DNA from: Verrucomicrobiota bacterium
GTDB lineage: Bacteria > Verrucomicrobiota > Verrucomicrobiia > Chthoniobacterales > UBA10450
Length of the DNA: 44,124 nucleotides
Assembly (NCBI GenBank): GCA_003218975.1
Contig: QHPD01000108.1
Span: 1 to 44,124, forward strand
Direction: 5' to 3'
Below, one piece after another: positions 33,107-43,207 of the stretch. A program made the translations under genes and the position numbers. Positions within the stretch are counted from its first letter, which is position 1. Each line of letters begins with the position of its first letter. Below the pieces are notes generated by a model, which ran no database searches, was not told where the DNA came from, and saw only the letters and a list, made by a program, of their open reading frames with translations.

Positions 33107-34111
33107 TCACCGATTTAACGATTCAACTTCTTCCAGTGCGCCTGGCACTTCCACCGTCAGCATTTCCACGCGGAGATAATTCAATACCACGGGCGCGAGA
33201 ATCAGGCCGGGAATGCCCATGAGGCGTTCACCAATGATCAGCGCGATCAAGGTAAGCCAAACAGGGTTTCGAATCCGGTCTCCGATGATTTTGCTGTTCA
33301 AAAAATATTCCAGCTTGTGAATCAGAACCAGAAATACCAGCGCGGAAATCGCCAGCTTTAAAGACAAGCTCAAAGCAACGAAGACAATGACCGTGTTGCT
33401 GACCAGGTTGCCGATAATAGGGACGAGACCGCAGAGAAACGTGATCGCAATGAGCAGCGGCGCATGCGGCAGACGCACCGCGATGACAAACAGTCCCGTC
33501 AATATGGTGTTGATCAAGGAGATGGTGATCTGTGCGCCCATCACGGTCGCGAAACTGCGATAAAAATCGCGGAACCGTGTCGAGACTTCGTCGCAGCAAA
33601 CCGAATAGAGATTATTCTTCACTGCGTGCGTGCTACGGTGCGGATCCAAGCCGGTTTTAAGAAACAGACTGGCCGCTGCAACGATGGCGATAAGGGTGAA
33701 AAACAATACAGCTGTCACGGTGCGGGCGAAGTTCGCGACGTTTCGCAAATAATATGCCTCCTGGCGGAGGGTATCGATGACGACAGCTTCGAGGCTCTCA
33801 AAATCCGTGAAAGGCAGTTCGATCTGGCGCTGTTGCGCCCAGGCACTGGCCGACGGAATGGATGTATCCGCCACATCGGGCACCGCGAGAATTGCGGCCC
33901 GGGTAAAGTAGGCCGCGCCTGCAGCAATCGCTGCCACCAGGACAATAAACAGAATCAGTGCGAGCCACTTTCTGTTCGTCAGGGAAAATAGCTGGCGCAA
34001 TGCAAAGTAAGAAAAAAACATCGCCAACAGCGGCACCCCCAGATGCAAAAACCCAGCCAGAACAAGCACGGAAACGAGCACGGCGTACGAAAGTCGAGGG
34101 GGCGTGATCAT
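33107..34111 (-). CDS. AI-2E-family (PerM-like) membrane protein
   Basis: The protein of about 334 residues has around eight membrane helices and the conserved C-terminal block of the family: [82 protein letters not shown]. Members have been called AI-2 exporters, Na+/H+ antiporters and general permeases, so the substrate is open. ATG 34111 is taken; GTG 34138 would add nine residues. It lies between pnp (ends 34247) and the kinase gene (starts 33046), all on the minus strand. Confidence 0.88.
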   Translation of the reverse strand: MITPPRLSYAVLVSVLVLAGFLHLGVPLLAMFFSYFALRQLFSLTNRKWLALILFIVLVAAIAAGAAYFTRAAILAVPDVADTSIPSASAWAQQRQIELPFTDFESLEAVVIDTLRQEAYYLRNVANFARTVTAVLFFTLIAIVAAASLFLKTGLDPHRSTHAVKNNLYSVCCDEVSTRFRDFYRSFATVMGAQITISLINTILTGLFVIAVRLPHAPLLIAITFLCGLVPIIGNLVSNTVIVFVALSLSLKLAISALVFLVLIHKLEYFLNSKIIGDRIRNPVWLTLIALIIGERLMGIPGLILAPVVLNYLRVEMLTVEVPGALEEVESLNR

Positions 34112-34246
34112 GTCACTGCATCCGTCCTTTAACTTCACCCCCAGGCGAGGTTGTCAACTCGCGAAAGCTTTCGGAGTCAACTGCTGGGAAGCGCGGAAGG
34201 CTCTCGAGAGCAGGCGCGGTGCGTGGGCCCTCCCCCAAAACGCAAA

Positions 34247-36400
34247 TCAGCGCTTATCTATCGGCGCAGGAGTTGGCTGCCCGGTTTCGACTTCGGCGCG
34301 CTCCTTCAATGCGGCTTTGCGTGAGAGTTTTACACGCCCTTTATCATCAATGCCGATGCACTTGACCCAAATAATGTCCCCAGCTTTGGCGACGTCCTCC
34401 GTGCGTTTCACACGGAAATCCGCCAACTCAGAAATGTGCACCAAACCTTCCTTGCCTGGCAAAACTTCTACAAACGCTCCGAATTCTTTTGTTGAGACCA
34501 CGCGCCCCTGATAGGTCTGACCGATCTCGATCTCGCGTGTCATGCCGCCGATAATTTCTTTCGCGCGCGCCATGCTTTCGGCGCTCGTCGCGTAGATATG
34601 AACTGAGCCGTCGTCCTCGATGTTAATTTCGGCTCCGGTCTCGGCCACAATGCCTTTGATAGTTTTGCCACCCGGCCCGATCAATGCCCCAATCTTTTCT
34701 GGATTAATTTTGATCGTCTCGATGCGCGGCGCGTACTTCGACAATTCCGGTCGCGGCTTATCGAGCGCATTTTGCATGATAGCGAGAATCTTCATGCGCG
34801 CGTCCTTCGCGCGCTGGATCGCTTCTGTCATGACTTGGTGGCTAATCCCCGGAAGCTTCAGATCGAGTTGATACCCAGTCACGCCTGCATCAGTGCCGCA
34901 CAATTTGAAATCCATGTCGCCGAAATGATCTTCGGACCCAATGATATCCGTCAGCAATTCGTACCGCTTCAACTGCCCATCATCGCCACGCTCCGTAACG
35001 AGACCGACTGAAATTCCTGCGACCGGCTTTTTCACCGGCACGCCGGCGTCCATTAGGGCCAGGGTGCCGCCGCATACGCTCGCCATCGATGTCGATCCGT
35101 TCGATTCCATGATCTCGCTCGATATGCGGATCGCGTAACGAAAACTGTCCTCGCTCGGAACCACCGGTTCGAGGGAACGCTCGGCCAGCGCGCCGTGCCC
35201 AATCTCGCGCCGTCCCGGCCCGCCGGTGCGCCCCGTTTCGCCCACACTGAACGGAGGGAAATTGTAATGCAGAATGAAGCGCTTCGATTGCTCGCCACCG
35301 CCGTACGCGTCGATCATCTGGGCCTCCTCGATCGGCGCAAGCGTCGCCAGTGCCAATGCCTGCGTTTCACCACGCTGAAAGATGGCCGAACCATGCGCGC
35401 GGGGCACAACGCCCACTTCGCAATGAATCGGCCGCAAATCCTGGTAATCGCGACCATCGACCCGCTTCTGTCGATCCAGAATGCTGATCCGAAACGCTTT
35501 CTTTTGCACATAGTCGAAGGCCTGCGAGATCGAGAACGAATCGGCCTCCGGATATTTTTCCAGGACCGACATCTTCACTTCTTCGCGCAATGCCTCGACC
35601 GCTTTAGTGCGCGCGACCTTTCCTTCGGTGTAAAGTGCCGCTTCAATCCGATCGCCGGCTACGCGATAAGCGATCTCCAACAGGTCGGGGTTCACCGTGA
35701 GCAACGGCATCTCGCGTTTCGCCTTTCCTACCCTCGCGGCAAGCTCTTTTTGAATCCGGATCATCTCCCGTGCCTGACCTTGCGCAAACTCAAGCGCCTT
35801 CACAAAGTCTTCCTCCGGAACTTCTTTGGCCGCGCCTTCGATCATGATGATGTCGTTCTCTCTGGCGACGTAAACTAGATCGAGATCGCTTTGTTCGCGC
35901 TCGGCGTGCGTGGGGTTGGCGATGAACTGTCCGTTGACGCGACCGACGCGTAACGCGCCGATTGGGCCAGCGAATGGGATGTCGGAAACGCACAGTGCCG
36001 CCGAGGCACCGTTGATCGCCAGAATATCGGGATCATTTTCGCCGTCAGCGCTCAGCAAGATCGACATGATTTGTGTGTCGTAAAAATAACCTTGCGGAAA
36101 GAGCGGCCGAAGGGGCCGATCGATCATGCGCGAAGTGAGCGTTTCCTTTTCGGTGGGTCGCCCTTCGCGTTTAAAGTAGCCGCCGGGAAATTTCCCTGCC
36201 GCCGCGGCCTTTTCACGATAATCGACCGTGAGCGGAAAAAAATCCTGGCCTTCTTTGATGACTGTGGACGAAACGGCGCTGGCCAGCACCAGTGTCTCCC
36301 CGCAGGAGACTATGACCGCGCCGTCAGCGAGCCTGGCGATTTTGCCTGTTTCGATGGAGATTGGATTGGCCCCGACTTGGGCCGTGACCTTTTGTTGCAT
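34247..36400 (-). CDS. pnp: polyribonucleotide nucleotidyltransferase (PNPase)
   Basis: This phosphorolytic 3'-5' exoribonuclease is a degradosome-type enzyme of 717 residues. Two RNase PH domains are seen ([29 protein letters not shown]; later [38 protein letters not shown]), with the helical domain between, followed by a KH domain ([22 protein letters not shown]) and an S1 domain ([33 protein letters not shown]). AGGAAAG (36411-36405) lies six bases before the ATG and is the clearest ribosome-binding site in the window. It follows rpsO, the usual order, with a 230-base spacer that in other bacteria carries RNase III-processed hairpins; I see no definite one here. Confidence 0.97.
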   Translation of the reverse strand: MQQKVTAQVGANPISIETGKIARLADGAVIVSCGETLVLASAVSSTVIKEGQDFFPLTVDYREKAAAAGKFPGGYFKREGRPTEKETLTSRMIDRPLRPLFPQGYFYDTQIMSILLSADGENDPDILAINGASAALCVSDIPFAGPIGALRVGRVNGQFIANPTHAEREQSDLDLVYVARENDIIMIEGAAKEVPEEDFVKALEFAQGQAREMIRIQKELAARVGKAKREMPLLTVNPDLLEIAYRVAGDRIEAALYTEGKVARTKAVEALREEVKMSVLEKYPEADSFSISQAFDYVQKKAFRISILDRQKRVDGRDYQDLRPIHCEVGVVPRAHGSAIFQRGETQALALATLAPIEEAQMIDAYGGGEQSKRFILHYNFPPFSVGETGRTGGPGRREIGHGALAERSLEPVVPSEDSFRYAIRISSEIMESNGSTSMASVCGGTLALMDAGVPVKKPVAGISVGLVTERGDDGQLKRYELLTDIIGSEDHFGDMDFKLCGTDAGVTGYQLDLKLPGISHQVMTEAIQRAKDARMKILAIMQNALDKPRPELSKYAPRIETIKINPEKIGALIGPGGKTIKGIVAETGAEINIEDDGSVHIYATSAESMARAKEIIGGMTREIEIGQTYQGRVVSTKEFGAFVEVLPGKEGLVHISELADFRVKRTEDVAKAGDIIWVKCIGIDDKGRVKLSRKAALKERAEVETGQPTPAPIDKR

Positions 36401-36630
36401 TTTACTTTCCTGGATGTGCGAGCTCCAGGCCGGTCACCCTGACTGTAGGTTTTAAATCCGGATGACGACTGCGAGTAACGCGCGCCTCACGGTTCGAAAC
36501 TAAAACCTAAAATCCAAGGTGATTCACTCGGCCTGGTCTGCTGATTATTGTTATGTCTTCTTCTATTTTATCTTCGGCTTTGAACAGGTAAAAAGTTGGC
36601 TTGCCAGCTCCCTCAGAACCTCCACGTGCC

Positions 36631-36894
36631 TCATTTACGCAGGTTCAACTTCTCAATGAGCTTTTTATAGCGATCGGCTTTCGTCTTGCTCAGATAATCG
36701 AGCAAGCTCCGGCGTTGCGCGACCATCTTGAGAAGCCCGCGGCGCGACGAATGATCTTTCCGATTCGTCTTGAGGTGTTCGGTCAGATGATCGATCCGGC
36801 GGGTGAGAAGTGCAACCTGCACATCCGCACTGCCGGTATCTTTGTCATGCAGTTGGAACTCCTTAAGGTTCAACGTTTCCGTGTTCTCTGCCAT
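36631..36894 (-). CDS. rpsO: 30S ribosomal protein S15
   Basis: The 87-residue protein binds the central domain of 16S r[57 protein letters not shown] and [12 protein letters not shown] are near-consensus S15. It precedes pnp as in most bacteria. The start region shows no strong Shine-Dalgarno, consistent with possible leader-based control, but I cannot identify an S15 binding pseudoknot by eye. Confidence 0.97.
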   Translation of the reverse strand: MAENTETLNLKEFQLHDKDTGSADVQVALLTRRIDHLTEHLKTNRKDHSSRRGLLKMVAQRRSLLDYLSKTKADRYKKLIEKLNLRK

Positions 36895-37011
36895 TTGGAA
36901 GTGCCTACTCTAAGCGAAGAAGACATTTTCGCAACCGCCACGTCGCGGTCCCCATTCGACGGTCAAATGCAACTATGACACACACGTAGCGACGCGTACA
37001 CGTCCCGAGCT

Positions 37012-38556
37012 CTACGTTTCGACTCCAAGCGCTTCCTCATCTAAAACAGCCAGCGCACGGTTGTACGTGGCCATGGCCTGTTCATGTGAGTTGCCGACGG
37101 CCGTCAGACCCATTCTCCCAAGTTCGCCTAGAGCGCTCATCATGTGAAATACCACGCCAGTCTGGCGCGTTTGATCGAAGTGCAAGTTGCGTCGCACCAC
37201 GATGTCGAAAAGATCATCAGGAGTAAGAGTGCGATAATGAGGCGACTCGACATGATCGCTGGCCACAAAAAACTTTTGCTGCCCGCCCGGCGCAGTAAAG
37301 GTGGCTGTGTCTGGATCGTACTTGCCGTCGGTGAGAAATTGCAGAGTCAAAAAGGGATGAGTAGTCCCGCCTTTTCTTAAATTGATCTCGATGGCGTATG
37401 GATCCCATTTACCATTCGAGCGCACCACCACAAAATCCAGGGCGAAACGGCCAATCACTCCTTCTTTGGCAAGCCGCCTGCCGACCTTCGCCGCCTCCTG
37501 CGTGATGAGCGAAGCGTAGCCGGTGTCGGCAGGGAAAACGCAGCCGAGGTAGCTTTGCCCCGAGAGGCCACCAAGTAGTTGATCGTGCGTGGAGAGTAAC
37601 TCCACATGGCCCAACGGAGTGATGCGAAGTTGGACACTGGGGCTTCTGAATTTCTCGCCAATGATTCGCTCTTCCACGATTCCTTTTCGCTCTTTCAATT
37701 TGTTGATGTAGCTATCGTAGGTCGTTCCCTTCAATTCGAACTGCATGGCCCGGAGCCGGTGTTCTAGCGCTGCACGTTCATTTGGCTCACCCGGTGGTGG
37801 AAGCCCAGTTAGATCGACAACCGCGTTCCCCTCACCCGAGACACCTTCATTCAGTTTTACCAAAACCTGTTTAATAGAGGGTTTTCTTGCACGCATTTGC
37901 GCGATCGCGTCAACCACTTCATCTGCACTGCCGAGATTCTCGTAACCCAGAGGATGCGAGACATCCTCCTCTTGAAAAATCTTCCGACAGCCGCTCTTCG
38001 TTCCCAGCGGAAAGAATTTTGGATCTGCGCCGTACATGGGAATGCCGAGCCGCAATGCCAACTCCTTCTCCCGGTGCGTTGTGTTGAAGGGGACAAGGTG
38101 AGCGCGATCCGGATCGACAATCAACGAGCGCATTCGCTCGAGCAGACGTGGCCGCTCGAGCAGTTTATCGCTCAGGGGACGCACCGATCCGTCGAGAGGT
38201 GAAATCAGGAACAGCCGCTTACGAGCATGACTTGGGATGACGCCCGGTAGAAGATCAAGGTAATAATCAATGACGCTCGGCAGAATGATCTGCGACGTAA
38301 CATAGATCAGTCGCGCCCTGGGCTGACGCAGCAACAGCAACAGAAACAGAAATCGTTCCTCGTATGCTTGCATCACCGCGCCCGAGCCGATTGCGTCGAT
38401 GGACATCGACGGCACGACGACGATCGTTTGCGGATCCTGATTGAAGCGCTCGATCGATTTCCACAGTGGCACGAGTTTCTTCTGCAACTGATCGAACTGG
38501 TCCTCCGAGTTGTAACCGGGATCGATGATCCCGGATGCAGCAGTTGGTTCAAGCAT
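37012..38556 (-). CDS. PGM1-related ATP-grasp peptide ligase-like protein
   Basis: The 514-residue protein resembles the family named after PGM1, the pheganomycin peptide ligase. TIVVVPSMSIDAIGSGAVMQAYEERFLFLLLLLRQPRARLIYVTSQ, LPGVIPSHARKRLFLISP, LVPFNTTHREKELALRLGIPMYGADPKFFPLGTKSGCRKIF and the ATP-grasp metal region FALDFVVVRSNGKWDPYAIEINLRKGGTTHPFLTL are the recognisable blocks. It should ligate a carboxylate to an amine using ATP, but no RiPP precursor or other biosynthetic gene is adjacent, so substrates are unknown. The first 20 residues (ASGIIDPGYN) may derive partly from an R1 arm at 38511-38534. A complete R1 copy lies 62 bases upstream of the ATG. Confidence 0.82.
   Translation of the reverse strand: MLEPTAASGIIDPGYNSEDQFDQLQKKLVPLWKSIERFNQDPQTIVVVPSMSIDAIGSGAVMQAYEERFLFLLLLLRQPRARLIYVTSQIILPSVIDYYLDLLPGVIPSHARKRLFLISPLDGSVRPLSDKLLERPRLLERMRSLIVDPDRAHLVPFNTTHREKELALRLGIPMYGADPKFFPLGTKSGCRKIFQEEDVSHPLGYENLGSADEVVDAIAQMRARKPSIKQVLVKLNEGVSGEGNAVVDLTGLPPPGEPNERAALEHRLRAMQFELKGTTYDSYINKLKERKGIVEERIIGEKFRSPSVQLRITPLGHVELLSTHDQLLGGLSGQSYLGCVFPADTGYASLITQEAAKVGRRLAKEGVIGRFALDFVVVRSNGKWDPYAIEINLRKGGTTHPFLTLQFLTDGKYDPDTATFTAPGGQQKFFVASDHVESPHYRTLTPDDLFDIVVRRNLHFDQTRQTGVVFHMMSALGELGRMGLTAVGNSHEQAMATYNRALAVLDEEALGVET
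38511..38534 (-). repeat. possible half copy of repeat R1 at the start of the PGM1-like gene
   Basis: TGTAACCGGGATCGATGATC followed by CCGG resembles the outer arm of R1 (TGTAGCCGGGATCGGTGATC in copy C's right arm). In the gene's frame it reads GIIDPGYN, like TGVSHPGYN in the helicase copy. It may be chance or a family-conserved N-terminus. Confidence 0.4.
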
Positions 38557-38618
38557 AAACGAATATTAGTCCAAGTCTTTGTTGAAGGTGAACTAAATTA
38601 CAAGCGGTATCCCAGCGT

Positions 38619-38694
38619 TGTAGCCAGGGATTGGCGATCCCGACGGGACACAGCAATGATTGGAAACTAGCCCGGATCACCGATCCCGGCTACA
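38619..38694. repeat. palindromic repeat R1, copy C, in a spacer
   Basis: Starts TGTAGCCAGGGATTGGCGAT and ends with CACCGATCCCGGCTACA; the arms pair over about 24 positions with a loop of about 28 bases. It lies between the PGM1-like gene and the large secreted protein gene. In the frame used by the coding copies it contains a stop, unlike A and B. Confidence 0.8.
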
Positions 38695-38726
38695 ACCACG
38701 CCGCCGCCGCTCAAACGAATATCCGC

Positions 38727-38750
38727 GTAGGACACGACCGCCGGGCTCGC
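38727..38750 (+). repeat. interspersed repeat R5, copy 3
   Basis: GTAGGACACGACCGCCGGGC followed by TCGC matches copies 1 and 2 with a few changes. It stands 33 bases after R1 copy C and about 30 bases beyond the 3' end of the large secreted protein gene. Confidence 0.65.
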
Positions 38751-38782
38751 GCTCCTCCTGCTATCTCACGTAGCGCCGTGCC

Positions 38783-41689
38783 TTATTTTTTGTGCGGCTT
38801 TGGCGTCGGAGTCGGGGTAGGCGCAGCACAGGCAACATTACCCACCACGGCGTATGTCGCTGCGGGGTGACCATTGTCTCTTTGCCCTTTGACGAACGTA
38901 TGGTCAACCAACAGGGTTGAACGCTCCAGGTTCTGAGTCTCGCTCGTATCGCCTGTGAAGGTTCTTCCGTTAACTGCACTAAGCAGATCACCCGGCTGTG
39001 GATTGCCGACGGCGGACTTCGGTACAATCAGTGTGATTGTGCCATCAGCGTTAAAGCTGCTTCCAGATAAGGCTCCGATTGGAGTTTCCGTCGGAACGCC
39101 GATAACCAGACCCACGACGGCTGTGGCGACAGTCCCATACTCAAAGCTGGCGGTCCCATTCGAATCGGTTCGCATCCCAGCGTAAAATTGCTCGGCTGCC
39201 GGATTGTACGATTGTGCAGCGTACGAGTTCCACACGATCCTCCACCTACTATTGGGAGGCACAGAACTGAGACTCGTTACTTTCATCTTGAACACCAGGT
39301 TGCTTGTTCCGGGAGGCTCAGCGGCGGAAATATAGTCGATGGCTAGCGAGGCAGGGGCGGCGCCTTGCGCAGGCTGCTCTGGGTGGCCGGGCGGCGTTCG
39401 CTGTAGAATCAGCCCGCTACAAGTGTCGCCCGCGTAAGGCGCGGCAACTTCATTATTCGCACATGAAATGCCGACAGAATTTATCGCCAGCACCTTATAA
39501 TAGTAGGTCTTTGTAATGTCCGACGCACCGAAATCGTCGTAAGTCTTTTGGCTTCCGCCGACCGTCGTTAGGAGAGTCTCTGCGTTGCTCGCTGTCCCTC
39601 TCCATATCTGGTAACTCTTGATCGAGGAATTGCCCGTATCGGCCTCGGACCAGGCAAGGTGAACTACGAAACCAACTCGTCGCACTGTCACAGATGGCAT
39701 GCCAGGTACGGATTTCGCGTGGAGCGGGTTGGGTGGATCGAAGGCAGCGATAAGCCGGCGCCCACTCGATTGCCGTGCGATTACACCTCTTGCCGTGTAA
39801 GCGTTGCCCTTTGCGGTAAGCGCCGCCTGAACGCAGGTACCATCGGTACATCCGTCCACATACCCGACTTCAACGCGACCCTGTTTGTCCACGGTCATAT
39901 CGAAAAAGTCGAGCAGATTGCGGCAAATGTCTGCCCCGCCGTGCATCCAGATGCAACCGCGTTGCAACGTATCGTTAGGAGTAGCGTCGGTTGTCGTCCA
40001 AGTTTTGCCTCCGTCGAACGTATTGGCAACATAAAGATGCCAGACGCCGTTGAAACTGTTTGCGGAACCATCTCCGGGTGTCGTCGAGCCATAGAAGGCC
40101 ACGCTCGCACGACCTGCGTCGCCTGCCACAGCAGCGGAAAAGGCGATGTTCTTTAAACTGTAAACTGCGCCCACATCGAAAATGTTCTGCCACGTCTGGC
40201 CGCGGTCGGTAGACGTGGCCACCACTGCATTAGAACCACCGATAGCACTGCCGGCCACGGTACTACTAGACATTGCGAAGTAGACACGACCCGTATTGTC
40301 GATTCCGACGGCTGGATCTTGAAGGTTGGCGTTAGCGCGGGTCTGACTCGTTGCGTTCTGAACCGGGCGTATGTTCCACGTTAAACCGTTGTCTTCCGAG
40401 ACTACCACGGCTCCTGTTCCACCGCAGCTGTTGTTGGGAAGATAAACCGTTCCGTCCGGTGCGACTTTTACGTGGCCGTGCAATCCGCCGCATTGCGACG
40501 TATAGGTTGCAACCGGAGGACCGAAGGTGGCGCCCCCATCGTCGCTTCGCAAACAAAAGGCGGTCACCAGATCCTGCGAGCAGTAATAAACAGCGTGCGG
40601 GTAAGGCGTCGGCAGCGACGGGATAGGCGCATGATATGGACCGCCGCCGATCGTCTCGTGGTCAATCCCAGATCCGAGCGGTCCGGAGCTCGGCGACCAA
40701 CCAGCAAGCGTGGGTTGGCCCAATGCGTCCAACCCGTCGGTATCGGTGAATGAAATCTTGCATGAGGGAGAGGTCAAAGTGAGCTCGCCGGCAAAAGCCC
40801 GACCCGTGTCACGATCAGTGAAGCCGATCGGGTCAGAATCGACGAAAAGAGATGTCGGTGCCGCACTGTTATACCAGGTTGCTTTCTGGCCGTTTGACGG
40901 GCAGGAATCATCGAACTTGATGAACAGCGTTTGGAGGTCCGACTGAAAGTTAGTCACGCCAGTAGCTGAGTTAGGCGATTTCCAATTGACTCCGACCGAC
41001 GGTTCGCCCGCGTCATGTCCCATGTATTCGACGGTATGTGCGGTTGGCCCCTGACTGCTCGAGGCAACTTGCACCAGGGTTCCTGGAGCCTCGAAGTTTT
41101 CGAATCCGATCTTGGGGCCGTTGTCCTGCGGCGCGGAGGGAGCCAGGGCGGACGCGGCTGACGTAGATATTGCGCTGGCGCTGCCGGAATACTGAAAAGC
41201 AGCAGTGGCGCTGAAATAAACCACGTGCACAGAAAATTGACCCGTGCCGATTGCCGGGTTACTCGGATCAAGATCGACAACTTCCGGCGGTGTCCCCCCG
41301 TGGGCCGATTCTCCACCCGGCACGATCGGGCCACCGTTATCACCTTTGTGGACGTAGAGGTCATAGTCGCTGACACCAGAAGGATCGGCGCAACTGATCG
41401 TGAGACGGGCTTTCAGGCCGGTCCAATCAGCCGGTGTGCCGGACAAAGTCAGAATAAACGTGTCGCAGTTTACGCCTTCAACGCATGTGCTTTCGTCCAG
41501 TGAAGATCCGCCGGTCGCAGTACCCGCCCAATTCACGGTCGCGCCGCCGGGGTTAAGTGTCCCGGCACTAGGCGTCGCCGAGCGTAACCCGGTTGTGAAG
41601 AGCGCGAACACAACCAGGAAAACGCTGATTACAAAAAAAAGCGCGCCGAGAGTGGCGCGCGCGGTCATTGAAGAGCAGATTTTCTTCAT
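38783..41689 (-). CDS. large secreted Asp-box (BNR) and FnIII protein
   Basis: A 968-residue exported protein. An N-terminal hydrophobic segment (LGALFFVISVFLVVFALFTTG) serves as signal or anchor. Residues ~50-170 resemble an extracellular beta domain (ISCADPSGVSDYDLYVHKGDN). The central part has Asp-box blades typical of sialidase-like propellers: RSDDGGATFGP, SEDNGLTWNI, STDRGQTWQNI and TFDGGKTWTTT. A fibronectin type III domain follows (VHLAWSEADTGNSSIKSYQIWRG), then a beta domain, and the tail APTPTPTPKPHKK. No catalytic sialidase residues can be assigned with confidence, so it may be a binding or structural surface protein. A GAGG motif precedes the ATG. A similar PT-rich tail is seen at the window's right edge. 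Confidence 0.85.
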   Translation of the reverse strand: MKKICSSMTARATLGALFFVISVFLVVFALFTTGLRSATPSAGTLNPGGATVNWAGTATGGSSLDESTCVEGVNCDTFILTLSGTPADWTGLKARLTISCADPSGVSDYDLYVHKGDNGGPIVPGGESAHGGTPPEVVDLDPSNPAIGTGQFSVHVVYFSATAAFQYSGSASAISTSAASALAPSAPQDNGPKIGFENFEAPGTLVQVASSSQGPTAHTVEYMGHDAGEPSVGVNWKSPNSATGVTNFQSDLQTLFIKFDDSCPSNGQKATWYNSAAPTSLFVDSDPIGFTDRDTGRAFAGELTLTSPSCKISFTDTDGLDALGQPTLAGWSPSSGPLGSGIDHETIGGGPYHAPIPSLPTPYPHAVYYCSQDLVTAFCLRSDDGGATFGPPVATYTSQCGGLHGHVKVAPDGTVYLPNNSCGGTGAVVVSEDNGLTWNIRPVQNATSQTRANANLQDPAVGIDNTGRVYFAMSSSTVAGSAIGGSNAVVATSTDRGQTWQNIFDVGAVYSLKNIAFSAAVAGDAGRASVAFYGSTTPGDGSANSFNGVWHLYVANTFDGGKTWTTTDATPNDTLQRGCIWMHGGADICRNLLDFFDMTVDKQGRVEVGYVDGCTDGTCVQAALTAKGNAYTARGVIARQSSGRRLIAAFDPPNPLHAKSVPGMPSVTVRRVGFVVHLAWSEADTGNSSIKSYQIWRGTASNAETLLTTVGGSQKTYDDFGASDITKTYYYKVLAINSVGISCANNEVAAPYAGDTCSGLILQRTPPGHPEQPAQGAAPASLAIDYISAAEPPGTSNLVFKMKVTSLSSVPPNSRWRIVWNSYAAQSYNPAAEQFYAGMRTDSNGTASFEYGTVATAVVGLVIGVPTETPIGALSGSSFNADGTITLIVPKSAVGNPQPGDLLSAVNGRTFTGDTSETQNLERSTLLVDHTFVKGQRDNGHPAATYAVVGNVACAAPTPTPTPKPHKK

Positions 41690-41925
41690 ACGAAAGGCCT
41701 CGATAAATTGTTTGCCTTAAGAATCGGGGAAATGGCCAACTGTGGTCGCCTTAGATCGGCTGCCGGACCTAGTTTTTCTTGAACAGGCTAATTCGTAAAC
41801 CGAAACCGGTGTTCACCCCGACGCCAAGACACGATCAATCTGCGCTGAATTGTGCCAGAATTCCGGTATCGTCGCCAACTCTCTCCGACTCCGATCTCTC
41901 TCGCAATTTGCGCACACAAACGGAT

Positions 41926-42519
41926 CTATTCCGTAGTTTCCGCTCGCGGAGGGACCATCTGGACAAATTGTACTCCTCGACGCGTTAGCCGGTAGTAGCC
42001 TCTCGCACCAGAACTCTCATTATGCGCGATGAGGCCAAGGCCTTCGAGCGAGGCGAGATCATCCGAAACGAAACGAGCATCGGGAAACTCCAGCCCGCCG
42101 CCCACTTCAGCAAACATGACAGTGTTTGGCGTCTTGTGAACCATCACCCTCGCGTGGCTCTGAACAAATGCCGCAAGGATCTGTACTGCGTTCGCCGAGA
42201 GCCCCGCGTCCGGCGCTATCTTGCTCGTGATCGCGCTGAAGCCCTCGACGTGAGCCAAAATGTCGACCACGATTTGATTCACCTTATCGAGCTTCGCGAG
42301 GATCTCGGCGTGGTCGTGGCGCAAGAGATCGTCGATCTGGGCTTGGAGATGGAACGTATGCGTGATCAGTTCCTTGATCTCTTCGTGGCGATGATTTTCG
42401 AGCCACTCAATAAAATCCCGATGGTCGAGATCGCGTCTTGCTCCGCGTTCTTGGCGATAAATTGCTAGCAGCTCGATTAGTGTCGCAACGGTGGTGGAAA
42501 TTGCTAGGGGATCCATCAC
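41926..42519 (-). CDS. uncharacterised helical protein with possible C-terminal winged helix
   Basis: The 197-residue protein is not one I recognise. Residues 1-20 are hydrophobic (LAISTTVATLIELLAIY), followed by a charged helix with DHRDFIEWLENHRHEEIKELI and a coiled-coil-like part (HAEILAKLDKVNQIVVDILAHVEG). From about 115 onward a small domain (NAVQILAAFVQSHARVM to LGLIAHNESSGARGYYRLTRRGVQFVQMV) looks like a winged helix, as in MarR/DUF-type readouts of repressors or effector-associated domains. It stands alone on the minus strand; its flanks of about 240-270 bases contain no further genes. Confidence 0.65.
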   Translation of the reverse strand: MMDPLAISTTVATLIELLAIYRQERGARRDLDHRDFIEWLENHRHEEIKELITHTFHLQAQIDDLLRHDHAEILAKLDKVNQIVVDILAHVEGFSAITSKIAPDAGLSANAVQILAAFVQSHARVMVHKTPNTVMFAEVGGGLEFPDARFVSDDLASLEGLGLIAHNESSGARGYYRLTRRGVQFVQMVPPRAETTE

Positions 42520-42794
42520 AGAATATCCGTCTGTTTGTCGGCAGTGGATTCCACGATATTGGTTTCTTTGTCTATCAATCCGTAAAGTTTGTACACAATC
42601 TGATCGATCTCACATCGAACCCCCATGACCGCGAAAGAATAAGGTGTGAGCTGACTCTAGTTTATTGAACCGCACAGTTTTATCAGTGGCAGAGTATCCC
42701 TTAATTGTTTCCTGCCTGAGGCCCGCGAGATAAAGACTAACGCGGCTGGTTTAGCAGTGGTCATTACGAGACGCATACCGAACAACAGGTAAAG

Positions 42795-43127
42795 GTGCAA
42801 TACCTTAACGACACTTGGGAATACGACGGTTCCGTCTGGACGCGAGTAGCGGACACAGGCCCGGAGCCACGGATGGGGTGCGGCATCGTCTATAACGGAA
42901 AGACCATGCTCCTATTCGGAGGCAAGAATGACACAACTTTCTTTAAGAATACTTGGGAGTGGGACGGAAAGCATTGGACGCAGCGTCAGGATATCGGGCC
43001 GGCTGCTCGAGCGTTCGCGGCCCTTGCCTACGACAGCACGCGACAGCGCGCGGTGTTGTTTGGTGGCCCAGGACAAAGTCTTTTTGGCGACACTCGGGAG
43101 CAGTCTTTCCAAGCGCCGGTTGGCTAA
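42795..43127 (+). pseudogene. kelch-repeat protein fragment
   Basis: Open from GTG 42795, the 110-residue product contains two kelch-type motifs: LNDTWEYDGSVWTRVADTGPEPRMGCGIVYNGKTMLLFGG and NTWEWDGKHWTQRQDIGPAARAFAALAYDSTRQRAVLFGG. Intact relatives are exported propellers with five or more such blades and a signal peptide; here both ends are missing. After FGDT the product drifts into EQSFQAPVG and stops, with no continuation in the other frames. It is likely a relic of a larger secreted protein. Confidence 0.7.
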
Positions 43128-43207
43128 ACGCGCGTAATTTTTGAGAACGAACGCCGATGCAATCTGGCGGGTCGGCATCGTCCGCACACTATTTTTAGCG
43201 CGCGTTG

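Noticed and set aside
35195-35878. Long plus-strand open frame (227 codons) opposite pnp
   Set aside because: It is antisense to well-conserved PNPase codons, has no recognisable domain, and such mirror frames are common in GC-rich genes.
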